A DNA stretch of 64,000 bases from Delphinus delphis. Lineage: Eukaryota > Chordata > Mammalia > Artiodactyla > Delphinidae. The stretch covers positions 85,216,104-85,280,103 of the forward strand of contig NC_082695.1 of assembly GCF_949987515.2 (NCBI RefSeq). The letters are read 5' to 3'. The stretch's first letter is position 1. The number at the start of each line of letters is the position of its first letter. The notes under the pieces are model-generated. The model was given only the letters and a program-made list of their open reading frames with translations, searched no databases and had not been told where the DNA came from. Positions 9,734 to 22,375 of the stretch are shown piece by piece. The position numbers were made by a program, and so were the translations under genes.

Positions 9734-12447
9734 TTGATCATTTCAGAACAGGCCTTTTTTAAGGCACTTGACATTAGAGCCTGAAGCACGTCTTGGCCGG
9801 TCACTGCTGGGCCCCGATGACTTGGGCGCCACGTTTGCCCTGACGGTGAGGTGAGTGCCCGCAGAGTCTGCTGTGCTTCCTTGCCATTCTGTGGAACTTA
9901 GACTTTCCCCAGCAAGTCTCAAGGACAATACCAAAGACTTACTGATGTGTTTGGGGTTATTCTGATATTTTTTCTTCTTCAGCGTCTTCTGAGAGCCAGC
10001 CTCTTTTTGATGAGTGACTGGATATTAGATCCTATTTTAAGATCTATTATTAATTTATTTTAGAGGTGTTCCTCATTCTACCCACAAAGCAGTCACTTTG
10101 AAAATCATAAGTTCTAACAATGGCATCTATTGCAAAACTGAAGTTACATTACAGTTATTTCCACCAAAAGGGTCATTTTTAAAATTTATAACCCAAAGAC
10201 ATATAACTCTAGTAAACTGATATTTTCCTAAGATTTTTGATTTTTCTTATGCTGAGTTGTCTAGAGGTTAAAAATATAGATGTCGCTGATAGAATGACAA
10301 GTGTAAACTCGTTGCTCTCCACAGCTGACTTTTAGGTCTTATGGTAATAGAGCTTTCAGCACGTTGAGGTTCTCTTCCTCACAGCTGTTACTTTATGTAT
10401 AGAGCATTCATTTTGCATCTGCAGATTGAGTTATTTGTCTGAATTGCTGCCCTGTTGAAGTTTCACAGTACTTTTGAAGGGAACTAGACCATGAAAACAT
10501 AGGTTGTTTGTCCTCCATAAAGGGAGAGATGTGGATATACTGATGAGCAAGATTGCAAACAGAAGTTACACTTTGCTGCTTAAATGACCAAATTCAACAT
10601 ATTAAGAGACTTGAATTCACCTAAGTTGATCAATACAACAAACTGTTCAGTGACATTGACCCACGACTACAAAGCTAAAAGTTTGTCTTGGGAGAACCTG
10701 AATGTGCACCATAAACTGACTGGAAGGAGGTGCTTGCTGTGAGTTGGGAGTTCCCAGCCTGTGTCATCAAGGACCAGGATCCTATGGGCCCTGCGGGTGG
10801 CCTGGGGTCAGAGGGAAAGAGTCGCTACTGCAGTGACTTTAGGGAGCGTCTCACCAAGTCAGGTGACACGGGTTCTACCAAGTAGTTTTCCCCTTTCTTG
10901 TAGACCTTCGTGCGATTGTGCTCGGTATTATCTGTAACTCATCTGAAAACATGGATTGCTAATAGTCATGAAATAGGATGTTGTCATGGAATAAAAATTT
11001 TCCCACTGAGCATGTTACCTAAAGTTCGAAAGCGGATTACATATAGTCCATGTGATTATAGGAGTGGGGCCTGAGAGATGTGTATGGTATTTAGTTCTTT
11101 GCGTTAACAGTGCTGCTTCATATTTATGTCCCACCAAAGGCATCTATTCAAAATGTGAGCTTGCCAGCTTTTGTATTCTTTTAATGGGAAATAAAATCTG
11201 TAGATGATTTTTTTTTATTTAAAAAGTGTGTTAATCTACATTGATTTCTAAATTTGTTATGGATTCCTTAGCTGAGAAATACAGTTCATCACTGACTGTT
11301 CTATTACCTGACAGCCACTGATGAAGCGTCCATGCACAACGTGTCAGAAGAGGTTAATATTTATTGATTTTATGGTGCTACAAACCATGTAGTTTTGCCA
11401 TCAGAGATGTATGGCCACCAGCACTGGAATCTGTTAAATTGCGGAATGCACACAGATTTTATTATACCCTGTGCCAGTATTCAAGATGTTAAAAATGACA
11501 GATATTTAACAAAAAGCTTGAATGTGTAACTACTTTGAACCTGTGACTTGAATTTAATATTTTAACATGAAACGCAAGAGCACTTAAAAACTAAAAATTA
11601 ATCCTTGCTTTGCAAATAGGAAGCACATTTAGCCTTTTCTTCCACTTAACTATATGCTATTGATCCGAGAAGATGCCTGAGAAAGTGATAGCTGAAATTA
11701 TGAGCGATAAAGGGCTTGCTTCTTTAACAAAAAGGTATGTAATTAGCAGTGAAGGGGGGAAAGCCTATGTTTAGTTTTAAAGGAGTTTCAAAGAAACAGT
11801 TTGAGTGCCACACCAGTGTTCAAACGTAGCCAAGGAACAGTCGCAGCTTGTGGGTAGAAATGAGGAGAGCTCACAGTTTTTTCATTTGTCTCCATCTGTG
11901 TTTCTCTGAGGGAAATATAGCGCTTGGTTAACCTTTGGCAGGCAGCAACACTGACCTCTTTCTAGTCATTTGCTTACTTGCATCTACTTACAACCTGCAT
12001 TACTTAGTTGACTGTTTACAGCTTTCTGTATATAATAGGTGAAATAAGACAATTTATGAATTACTTTGAGAACCCAGAGCACACTGAAAGACATTCCCTT
12101 GCCTTCCAGATCCTAGGCTAAGTGTGAATCAAACCTGAAACTCCCCACCTATATTTGAGATTCTTTTAAGTGGGAGCTGGGATTTATTTCTACAAAAGAT
12201 TTAATGGACATTCTAATGCTAAAAAAATAAATCTACTTTGACCAACTGAGTAGATTGCAGAGTGTCCTGCAAATACGTTTTTAGCTCTCCCACCAGTTTT
12301 GTGCTATCTTGCCCCATTTTATTGTGCTTATTTGTAAGAGAAAAGAAAGAGTTTTAGTTCCTTGAAAGGGAAGCGTACATTGCCTAAAAAACCACTCTTA
12401 TAGCTTGAATATCACTTCAATATATGGCAACTTAAACTCTAAAACTG
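9734..12447. other. Repeat-poor unique DNA (part 1)
   Basis: I can recognise no LINE, SINE or LTR in these 2.7 kb, which is unusual beside the rest of the window. There is no open frame above about 60 codons after 9934. The text is moderately AT-rich with patches of complex, non-repetitive sequence (for example 11280-11450), of the kind often seen in conserved non-coding DNA. Conservation itself cannot be judged from one sequence. Confidence 0.5.
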
Positions 12448-12464
12448 AAAAAAAAAAAAAAAAA
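12448..12464 (+). repeat. Poly(A) run
   Basis: Seventeen consecutive A bases, following 'ctctaaaactg' and followed by 'gatttagag'. No SINE or processed pseudogene is seen before it, so it is taken as a simple run and not an insertion tail. Confidence 0.9.
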
Positions 12465-14450
12465 GATTTAGAGAAAATTCCTGAATCATGTTCTAAAAGC
12501 TGTTGACAGTACGAAATATTTTTGTAAAGACTTCATTTCCCCTTCATTTTATTAGTATTTATAATACTGTTAAAATTTTCTTCATAAATATACCAGTGTC
12601 AAATGAATCTGATTCTTTATCTAGTTTTAAGTTCTTGATTTTTTAATGATTCTGTCATTAATCTAATTTTCTACTTCTTTCTCCCCTCTTTTAAGCAGGC
12701 AAGGCCTCATACTAGTAACGTATTTAATTAAAACAGCCTTTCCTATAGAACACTGCTCTGTTCCACTGTTGTTTTTCATTCGGCACAGCCTGGGTTTTGT
12801 AGTCTCCCAACCTCAGGCTGCCTCGCTGGCTTTTTGCTGCTCACTGCAAACCTGCGGGTGACAGCTAAGTGACAGGCTCCTCCAACACCCGTTTCCACGT
12901 CTAAAATTAAACACGCTGCCAATGGCCATTCGCTGGTGTCCACGACACCCTCACCCCCAGGTTAGTCATTACCTAAGGTATTGGCTGTGTGAAGATAGTT
13001 TATGAGATTATTAATTGATTTATCATATATTTAAGCTGCGTTATTGAGTACACAACAGAAAAGTAATGAAACGCATGGGCAAGAAATCTTTTATATAACA
13101 AACTAAAATGGAAAGCAAAAAAACCATTTCAAATCTTTTATTCCAAATTAGAGAATCATTTTAAGGTTTGTGAGTAACAGTGTGACTAAACATGGAATTT
13201 TCAAATTTCACAAAGCCAGGTTCACTGGGTTCACTGTTAGAATCAGAGAGATTGTGCAATTCTAATAACGGTGGCATTTAGTCTCTGCTCCACCCCAGGA
13301 AAAAATAAACAAATCCCTTGGATCACTGTTTTTGTAATTTATTGATTTTTAATAATCAAACTCACCCTTTTTAAAAGATGTACTTTATTTTGTCAATTGT
13401 CACAAAGTGTGAGCTATCAGAGGAAATATTTTAACCCCATTTAAAATTGTTTTATTTGCTAATTGTATATATTTTATTTCTAAATTAAACGTATATTCTA
13501 ACAGTTATATTTGGAAAACGTTAATGCATATTTTATAACAATTCGTAGGCTCATTTTCTTTTGCTTTTTTGGATTGAAACTAAGAACAGAATGATTTTAG
13601 TGATTTGTTTTGCATTGAGATGCATTAAAAATTAAATACAAGAAACTATTGTGGTAGATGAAAAATGGATTATTTTTTAAGAAGTAAAAATAACAGTAAC
13701 AACAAACTATTCTGGGAAAAACGACTAAAATAATCTGACAGTTTTTAAGCTTCATCTTTGAACAGCTAATCTATGTTGCTGTCTTTGACTTTTTTAAGTA
13801 CACTTTAATTAATGCTCTTCAGGTGAGTTTAATCGTATGACGTGATAGGCTTTCTGGTTAATACTGTTATAGTTCTCAAATAAGATTTTTTCTTTCCATT
13901 GAAAACGTGTTTTTGTTTTAGTACTCGAAGGGCGTCTCAGTGTTACCTGGTCAGTTTGACTTGGTCTTTGGTGGTCACCTGACAGATGATTTTCTCCTGT
14001 CCTACCCTTTGTCCCAAACTGGACTGTGCTGAAGCCATTCCAGGAAATCACCTTATGTTTTCCTCCTTCATTTGTGTAATCCTGGAGGAGGGGAACATGC
14101 CTTTCCAACAAGACTCTTCCATATAGTTTGCTTTTCCTTTTTCCTAGTGAATGGTATTATCTAATTTTAGCTGAAGTTATTACTCGTTTCATGTGACCTG
14201 GGAGAATTAAAAATATTGTTAAGGAAGAAGGCCCAAGTTCATGATGTTTTCCATGCCAGCCTCAGCTGAGCTGTTTCTTAATTGCAGCTCGTTTGGGAAT
14301 TTCAGAGGATCATTTTGGGTAGCGCTGGACTTGGCAAAGTACATAAAGTACTTCAATGGGGTGTGATGTGAAATGGCATCGTTTAAATTAAAAAATAAAT
14401 CTCAGAGATTTTTGACATGTGAAAGAAATGGAAGCTCAGGACAGGCTGCA
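12465..14450. other. Repeat-poor unique DNA (part 2)
   Basis: Continues the transposon-poor tract. The 12780-12960 part is a GC-richer island in AT-rich surroundings. The 13000-13800 part is AT-rich with many homeodomain-type TAAT cores. A 100-codon minus frame at 13809-14111 has no recognisable domain and no convincing splice context. Confidence 0.5.
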
Positions 14451-14454
14451 GCAG

Positions 14455-14620
14455 CAAAATGCACACGCGGGCGCACACGCAGCGCCCTGCCGCAGCCATC
14501 TCCTCTCGGAGAAGAACGCGTCCAGCTCGCGACCAGGGCAGCGGTGCCGGGCCCAGCGTCAGTGCCCAGCTCACCGCTGAGAGGAAGCCCCGTGCAGACA
14601 GACAGGTAGGCAGGACCCGT
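14455..14620. promoter_or_regulatory. Short CpG cluster
   Basis: By hand count about 17 CpGs lie in roughly 165 bases, in text that is about 60% G+C. The observed to expected ratio is therefore near 1, against about 0.2 in ordinary mammalian DNA. It is shorter than the usual 200-base limit for a CpG island. A donor-like 'acaggtaggc' follows at about 14603. Overlapping frames here (78 to 122 codons) are explained by high G+C. Confidence 0.5.
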
Positions 14621-16134
14621 GTCTGTAGCCAAGCATTTTCCTCCACTGAGCCTCACAGCTCTGAGCCCCTTTCCAGACTAGTGGTTCTTTCCCCTGTGCC
14701 TTTTGTTCCTACTTACCTCCTTCATTTCTTTTTTCCTCTTATTATCCTTCAGCCCCCTCTCCTTTTTTATTGTCCCTTTTACACAAGAACACAGATAAAT
14801 GCTGTAAATTCACAACCACAAAACTGATTTGGAAAGAGAGAAAGACTTCTGAGCCCAAACAGTAAAGTGCGCAGCTAATAAGAGAACCCAGCACTCTTCT
14901 CTTCGTGGGCAGCGGACCTTGAGCCCGGTCAGAAGTAGGAATTCCCCATCACCTTTTTAAAGAAGATCTTTTTTGTCTTAGGAAGGTGTATTCTCTCCTG
15001 CCAGCTTTTCCTTTCTGCTTATGCTGCTTTAACTGTTTAAGGGAGCAAATGCTTTTCATCATCCGTTGTCCACTGATTTTCTTTATGGGAGCTTTTGCTC
15101 AGTGGTGCTTTTTTCACTTCCCGTGCCATGGGCGTCACCTACCTTCCCGCCCTTTGTTATACCTGCTGCTTGTTAATACAGGGTATCTACCGACGTTAAC
15201 CCACACTTAGTCTTCATTACTCAGATGCTCCGTTTATTTACAAAGCAGCACATTCCAGATTGCTAGTTTTTAGCTGACTTTTCCCCTTTTCTCTCTCTTC
15301 TTACACAAAGCTTTGTATCCCTAGACATCACTTTTGAAGTTTGAATTTTATCAGAATTATTAGTCTAGTTCTGAATTCCCATACAGTACACCATGAATCC
15401 CCAACAATGTAAAATGTATACCTTTAACATGTCATTCTGAAATATCTTATTTGTATTTTTGACAATTATATTCCTTAAAAACATAACTCACTCTCATCAC
15501 ATCCATATATTATCAATCCTGGGGAAAGATAGAGTTCACGTTCTAGGAGAGAGGGAAGACAAAATGTTAAAGAGAATATGTCGGGGGTGGGGGCTAAAAT
15601 GAACCTATCAATACCTTTAAGTCTCTGTGCATCTTAGACTTCTGTGAGAAGACCTGGTAGAAATGCAGATACCTTTAATTAGAAATCAGAGAAAACAACA
15701 GTTAGCCTTAAAATAACATTTCAAATCAGAGTATTCCAAAAATTAAAGTTAGAAATAAAGAAGAAATGCTATAACTTTTAACTCTTAAGGTGTTTTATAT
15801 AACAGTTTCATTTCAGCATGCAAATTAGAAAGCATGCCAGCATGTGAAGAGAAAGGGCAATCAAAAGGTTGGAAAACAACTCTAGAAGGATCAAACAAGT
15901 CTGCAGTTAGCCATTGTGTTGGTTTATAGAACAGATGGAACAGAGTAGAAGAAAACTAGAAATAGGAGTATGTGCATAAAAACTTGAAATAGTACATAAG
16001 AAGCCACTTATGATATTTTCAGCAGATAACGTTTCTCTCAGGCAAACACACATTAGAAATCAAATGCTCATAACGAACCACTAGCACCTTGTGAAGAGTG
16101 AGGGCAAGTTGACGAAAATGAAAAGCGCATTAAG
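14621..16134. other. Unique non-coding DNA
   Basis: About 1.5 kb with no gene or named repeat. The right part (15480-16110) is purine-rich. Frames at 14986-15210 and nearby have no supporting features. Confidence 0.5.
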
Positions 16135-16250
16135 CTGGAAGCTGTGGACGTGGAGTCTAGTCCTGCCTCTTGTGTCACTATCTGTGGAGCCTCTTAACCC
16201 CTCTCTGCTTTCACACCATTAAATGTAAAATAAAGAATGAAATTTTAATC
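16135..16250 (+). repeat. MIR SINE fragment
   Basis: Blocks 'gtggagtctagtcctgcct', 'cttgtgtcactatctgtg', 'gagcctcttaacccctctc' and 'caccattaaatgtaaaata' follow the MIR core in sense order (title blocks 'gagtctggctctgcc', 'tgtgtgacctt', 'cttaacctctctg', 'catctgtaaaatg'). Confidence 0.6.
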
Positions 16251-19090
16251 GATGAACTTGCTGGATCTTCCTAGGGTGATATGCTATAGTTCTGTGAAAC
16301 TAAAAATAATAGTAGATTACAATCCTAATCTCCTGGTAATCTCTTTCATAATTCAAATTTGTTAGATGGCAAGGAAAGCAAAACCCCAGAATGTTGGTAC
16401 TTTCCTGAAAGTTTGCATATAGTTTTCAGGGATCTGAGGCCATAGGGAGGGTTTATGGATTCCCAGGTTAAGAAGACTAGATATAGACTATATATAGACA
16501 GGAACAAAATCTGACTCAAATGTCCTTTTTTACAAAGGACTGTGAAATCTCTGAATAAACAGTGATATTCCCTACCGCTGATGAGACAGTATGACTCTGC
16601 TGAAATCCCATAGCCTGGATGGAATCTCTCTGAAATAGGAGGTTGACACAGGGGCACACACAGCAAGAGCACAACCCCGATGGGGGCGGGGTGCTAGATC
16701 TGTTTGATGCGACCGCTCCCCTCCCCACGTCAATTCAGAGAATAAAAATCAGCAAAAAACTGATGAATTTCTTTGACCACCCACTAGTTATGGTCAGGCT
16801 GGTGGCTCCAAATGACTCTCCCAGCTAAAACTGGCTTCCCGGGAGCAGAACAGTTTTAGAGGCCAGTGAGGAGTGGATGATAGGGGCGCTGATGGACCAC
16901 AAGGCATTCTCCGGAAGTCACCTGGATGCAGCCCACGCAGCAGTGGGCAGCCCGGGGCGGGTGCCAGGGAGCTCTCTTCAGAGTCTGGTCAGACCTAAAA
17001 GCAGTAAGGGATTATCATCTTGTGACTGCACAGCTCCTGTCTTCTAAACCTGCCCACTGCTGTCAAAAGGCATCTGTATATGACTGCCAGAAAACATTTC
17101 CTGTGACTTCCTTGATTCCTGCCTACCAACCTTAATATTTACGTGCTTTAAAATATGAAGCAATTAGGCAGTTAACAAGATGGGAACAAACAATGTAGTC
17201 TCGGGCACTTAGTAGGCCCTCAGTAAATAGTGGACATTATGTTCATTATTTCTGCTACTCAAAATAGAGTAGACCACATTCTAAAGTCCCACTTATCAAG
17301 GTATGAAAACCTGGGCCAGAGGCATCCCAGGTAGAAGAAAGTGTTTTCTTCTGGGTTCCTCTTGACCACGGACAGAGAACGTTTTCTGCGTCCCCTTATA
17401 AAGTTGTTCTAGCATTACAGATACCTACAAATTATGTTCGCTGAAGTCTTCATCGAAATCATTCTGATAACATTGCCACTGTTTTTTGTGAGAAATTCTG
17501 TAAGGCATCTCGTGCCTCTCTCTTTTGCTGTTCGGTAAGTAGCTTTGGAATTAAGTTCTCTCTACACCCAGGAAGGTCTCCCATTTTCTTGCTAATGGGA
17601 ATACTCTGAACACACATACTTCATGCTCCCTCACCTGACTCTCCAGGGTTTTCATACTTTTAACAGGATATGGTTTCTAATGAGGCTTCTAGAAGCTTCA
17701 GAAACTTCTTTAATGATTTTGTTTTGACCTTTTGCTACTGCCTTCACTGGAACTGAATTGATTGTACTAAAAATTTGCCACTGCCATTCAGATTTTAATA
17801 TTTTCACACGCACCTTGTTTTTCTTCTTTTTCTGATTCCGGAACGGGCCCATGTAAGATACTGTAATGGGTAATAACAATCTTAATTCCCTCCTGTACAG
17901 CAGGGCAGTACAAGAGCCTGAATTACCTCTCTGTTAAGACCATAGCAACTGTATTTCCAAACATCTCCAAACTTTCAGACTTACCCAGCCTTACTTTTTT
18001 TCTGTGTGACATGGACGTTTTAAACAGACTTAAGCAGAAAACATTCACTGCTTCTGTTACTTTTAAACAATGGGAATCCCCACAAGGCAGGAGCAGTGAC
18101 GGGTGGGAGGAACAAGGGCGTTCCCTGGTCGGGGGCCGAGGTCCTTTGCTTGCTTTCCTCTCTGTTCTTGGTTTCTTTACTCACTAGGCTTTAGTCAACA
18201 TCGACACCCTATTGAATTGCCCACACAGTTTTGCACAGGGATCTAGTAGAAAATTGGCAAACTCCAGAACACTTCATATGTCTTATGCAGCGTGAGTTTC
18301 CAATAAGTTAACTGTTGACAGTTCTGCCTTTGATCACTTTATCTTCTCATTGATTGTATGCCTTCATATCAATGTTTTGATATTTCTTCTTTTATTATCA
18401 TCATAGTTTTCTCCATAATTACTTAACTACCAGAAAAACCTTGAAACATGGTTTTTTCCCCATTATTGAGCTTCATATTTGCAGATTTATTTCACCTGCA
18501 ATATTAACTGAGTTTAGTTTATGTGTGTTTTATTCTCATCATTAACTTTGATTCGTTCTCATGGTATGTTTTCTTTACAGCTTTAATTTTCAGAAATAAG
18601 CTCACTTTCTGAATGCAAATAATTGCTAAGAGTATCAGTTTTTGAATTTTTAATCGAAGTACCAAGGATAATTGGAGAATAGGGCAATTATACAAAATGG
18701 GATCCAGCAGGGACAAACAGCAATTCTAGGAAAGTAAATAGAGCACATGAAGACATATTAAGTTAGAAATTTAAAAATGCGCTCCAAATGACTATCCCTT
18801 GCACAGCTCTAGGAAGTATGCTAGAGTAACTACAAGGGCATCGTAAGGAGTTTTCCCAGATTCTGTTATTCAAGAGAAATACCCCCTGGTTATCCATGAG
18901 AAGTCAACACCTAAGTGATTAACAGCCTGGGAGGCTGGGGAGAAAATACTTGATCATTTTAGAGCGTTTAGTCAGGTGACTGACTCATTATCAACAAAAG
19001 GACCCTGTGACTTAGTGGATGTTGTCACATCTGTGATATTCTCTGTGAACCCCTTGGTACTTGAGATGCGTCTCCCACTCAGGGTGTGCC
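16251..19090. other. Unique non-coding DNA with one MIR/L2 tail
   Basis: About 2.8 kb without a supported gene. A short tail 'gggcacttagtaggccctc-agtaaata' at about 17203-17230 is the end of a MIR or L2 on the plus strand. Overlapping frames at 16346-17135 are short and lack domains. Confidence 0.5.
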
Positions 19091-19199
19091 AGGCCTGTCT
19101 GGTGTGTGCCCTCTCCGTAGAGAGTCTCTTCTCCTGTCATGGTTTACTGTGAGGGAAGGGCCCAGGGAGGCGAGGACCCGGCCCAAAGTCACACAGCCA

Positions 19200-19431
19200 T
19201 TTATGTCCCAAATGTTCATCAGTGCTTTCTGGGGAGCGGCCACCGCTCTAGACCCTGGAAACAGAGTCTAAGCACATAAATAATGAATATATACTGTAAT
19301 GCCATGCCGGGTAGAGTCAGGAAGAGAAGCAAAACAGAGGACTGGATCAGAGAGGTAGGGAGCTGGGCCAGCCGGGAACTGTTTTGTGTACCAAGTTTGG
19401 GAAAAATCTAAGGAAACGACTTTTTCCAAAA
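19200..19431 (-). repeat. L2 LINE fragment, right-hand part of a split copy
   Basis: Reverse L2 blocks: 'ctctagaccctggaaaca', 'acataaataatgaatatat', 'agaagcaaaacagaggactg' and 'agaggtagggagctggg'. The same L2 seems to resume at about 19580 after a short L1 piece. At 19090-19200, just before it, is a weak MIR-like minus-strand match ('ggcccaaagtcacacagcc'). Confidence 0.5.
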
Positions 19432-19577
19432 CAGTTTTGTTGCGGTACGATCGACATAACTGCACATACTGAAAACGGGCAGTTATGTTTTAAGTTCATG
19501 TTAAGTTGACATAAACCCTTGAACCATCAGTGCGATGCGGATAACGACCCATCCATCCCCACCACCCGGTTGCTCTA
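19432..19577 (-). mobile_element. Short L1 3' end fragment
   Basis: The plus strand reads 'cgatcgacataactgcacat', 'ataaacccttgaaccatca' and 'acgacccatccatccccacc'. In reverse this is the end of an L1M 3'UTR (consensus 'ggtgatgg...tatgtgcagttt...caataaa'). It has several CpGs that are unusual for old L1. It splits an L2. Confidence 0.5.
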
Positions 19578-19579
19578 AG

Positions 19580-19770
19580 GAAGTGACTGAGCAGGGAGCT
19601 GAATGAAGTGAAGGCCGGAGCTGTGAGAACGGGGCTCAGAGCAGCGTCTGGGCCGTCGGAGGTGGGCGGCTGGCCTGGGGAGGGACGGGAAGGCAGGTCC
19701 TGGTCCGCAGGGCCGTGCAGGTGGGCGGTGGAGAGCTGCTCCCGACTCTGACGGGGGCCTTTGAAGGGGC
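19580..19770 (-). repeat. L2 LINE fragment (GC-rich)
   Basis: Purine-rich, GC-rich text that fits the reverse of the L2 3' region ('ggaagtgactgagcaggg', 'agctgaatgaagtg'). The match is weak, and it is called mainly because it continues the L2 copy seen before 19432. Confidence 0.35.
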
Positions 19771-22095
19771 ACGAGCAAGAGAAGAGCCTATATTTATTTA
19801 TTTATTGAAAAAATCAGTCTGGCTTTTGTGTGGAGAGATGATGGTCTCGGCTCAGGTGGTGACCGTGGGGCAGGGTCGTGGAGGTGGCCGGCTTAGCACG
19901 GAGTCACTTTCTGCCCGAGTTGAGCCGCGACTCCTGTCTGCCTCTGAGCCCCCGTTCTCTCGACCTTCCGGGCTGCCTCTGACGGTGCCCAGAGACCGTA
20001 AATGCCAGCGGGTGGGTAGGCCAGGCCTGGATTTGCAGGTTTGGGTGTCTATTTCTTCTACTTTAGTTTGGCATCGTCGTTCATATGCCACTGCTCCTGC
20101 TTCATCTCCATGCAGACGCCCTCTTGACTCCATAACTTGGATTTTTTAAACTTGTGGAGTGTTTCTTTCCCTTCTGTTACATTCAGCTGCTGATGGAGTT
20201 GTCTTCCCGACTACACACAGCTTTCCCACCTTCACGTCATTCTGCCCAACAGTCCCTCACATTACGCTTTATTTAAGAGGGAGCTTTTAAACTCTTGTTC
20301 GGGTTCTTGGATCGTACTTAATTGAAAAGATTTAAATATAGTTGTATATAGAAATATAGAGGATTTGTTTTCATTCTCCTGAGAATGTGACAGCAGAGTA
20401 TACTAGTACCTTTCACAACCCAGATGCAATGCCTTATTTTTGTGTCATTATGTAGCTGAAAGTTTATTTTTGACACATACCAGGACACCAGGAGAAATCT
20501 GGTGCATCTAAGGGCACCATTGTTATGCTTCTTTTTTCCTGGGGAAATGTTGAGGCCTTAACTGGAGGGACAAAAACAAAAGATAAGCTCAAAGAAAGAG
20601 AAAGGAGGGCGTGTGTGTGCGTGAGTGTGTGGGTACATATGTACAGACACATATAAATATATATTTAACATATTTTTACTAGTAATTATAATGAAGGTAA
20701 GTGCCTTACTTGATTTAATTTTTCTTTACTTTTCTGACGTTAAGATGTTCGAGATTCAAAAACAACTTAATGCTTTTTTTAAAAAGGAAATGGGGCCAAC
20801 CTTAGCATTTAATGCAAACTAGAAAAACATTTGTTTAATCAGTTCGCTTACTTAATGTTACTTCAAAATCCAACTCATCCAAAAACAGTTATTTGGGAGA
20901 AACAGACAAAATATTATTCCAGAATAATTATTTTCAAAACAGACACTTGTATTCCTATTATCTCTTTATATGTGGTTGTTACTATATATCCTTAAACTAT
21001 CATTAATAGCTATATGATTATATCAATACATATATTTTCATTAAGCTTGCCTCCTTGAGCTTAGGATATAAAATAAAAAATATTGGACAAAGGAAAAATA
21101 ATACGAACGTTTTCATAGTCGTTTAGTAGGGAATCAGTACTTTAAGAAGGACTGACATTATAACCATGCAATAATTAGTAATATTTTAATGACTGAAACT
21201 AGTCCTAAAATTGTTTTGGATCTTGGGTAGCCTAATTTTATCATTTGAAACTTTCATTGCTATTAGAGATGAAGTTTTAACCAGATTAGGTATCAATGCT
21301 CTTTTTATAAATATAAATACACCCATATTTATCTGTATATTTAGAATTTTGGCTACGCGTGTACAAAGCAACTGTACTTATGAATAGACGTTATTTGGCT
21401 TAAAAATTATTTTCCCCGGCATGTTCCCTGGCTGTGAAACCTAGTCTCTCCTGCGATTCTCCTTTAGTCTCACACAACTGCCACACTCACAGTACTTCTG
21501 ACACCAGATGTGGAGGCGTTCCCACACCAAGCAGTTCTCTGTGACTCCAGCTGGGTGTCCTATAATTTAACTCCGACCTGATGCTATCCGTCCAGAGAAG
21601 TGGGGAACAGGGCTGAAAATTCCAGGCTTCTGACCATGGCTTGGTCTTTCTGGTGACCAGGCCCCATCCAGGATCCATCCAGGACCCCACCCAGAACACT
21701 TTGTGGACCAAAAGACGCTCCTAGTACTCTTATCACTCAGGAAATTACAAGGATTTTAGGAGCTCTGTGCCGGGAATGGGGACAAAGACAAAATACATAT
21801 TTATTATAAAGCACGGTGGCACATCGCCCTAATGCTCAGGGGAAGCAGTAATCTTAAACCGATAGTCCCGTTAGTGGCCTGCCTTCAGCCCATTTCAGCC
21901 ACTGTGAACTTCATTATGTTCACCGTCATCCTTTCAGAGTGACCATTCTGGTCCAGTACATACACTGCTGCAGAGGAAGAAAAGGGCCTTATTTGGAGCG
22001 GCAGATATCAAAGACAGGTAGCCCTGTGATGCATCCAGTCTGAATGGAGCCCCAAGTACTGCAACTCAGTTTGATCCTGAAGATGTTATTATATG
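19771..22095. other. Unique non-coding DNA
   Basis: About 2.3 kb with no supported gene. The 19850-20040 stretch is GC-rich with around ten CpGs and holds frames of 144 codons (plus) and 93 codons (minus), both explained by base composition. A purine/pyrimidine and GT-rich stretch at 20575-20645 includes the perfect palindrome GTACATATGTAC at 20633-20644. Confidence 0.5.
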
Positions 22096-22099
22096 TTAC

Positions 22100-22375
22100 A
22101 GCCGAGCGTCAAAGTGTAGGTGCTGTTGCTGCAGCCAGGCCGGAGGGACAACCGTGCTCTGCGCTGGGCCTGAGTGTGAAACTCGTGAAACAGATGGACG
22201 GTCATGCCGAGGGTCAGCGGGGTCGCTTGGAGACGGGCAGGCGAGGGGAACGGAGGGCGGCACAGAGGGGCCGAGGAGACGCAACGGCATGTCTGGGGAG
22301 CACAGGTGGAGGGCATCTGGTGGACTTGAGGGACAGTTCAGTCCGGGGGGGCGTGGGCTGCACTCGGGGCCAGTA
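22100..22375. promoter_or_regulatory. CpG-rich patch, island-like
   Basis: By hand count about 20 CpGs lie in 260 bases, at about 60% G+C with a strong G bias on the plus strand. Observed to expected is about 0.9, so it passes the usual CpG-island tests for length, G+C and ratio. No TATA box, conserved first exon or known gene start was recognised beside it. Four overlapping frames of 64 to 122 codons on both strands come from the GC content. It could instead be an old GC-rich repeat. Confidence 0.45.

Noticed and set aside
12448..12464. Poly(A) run as the tail of a processed pseudogene
   Set aside because: No coding remnant or target duplication is recognisable upstream.
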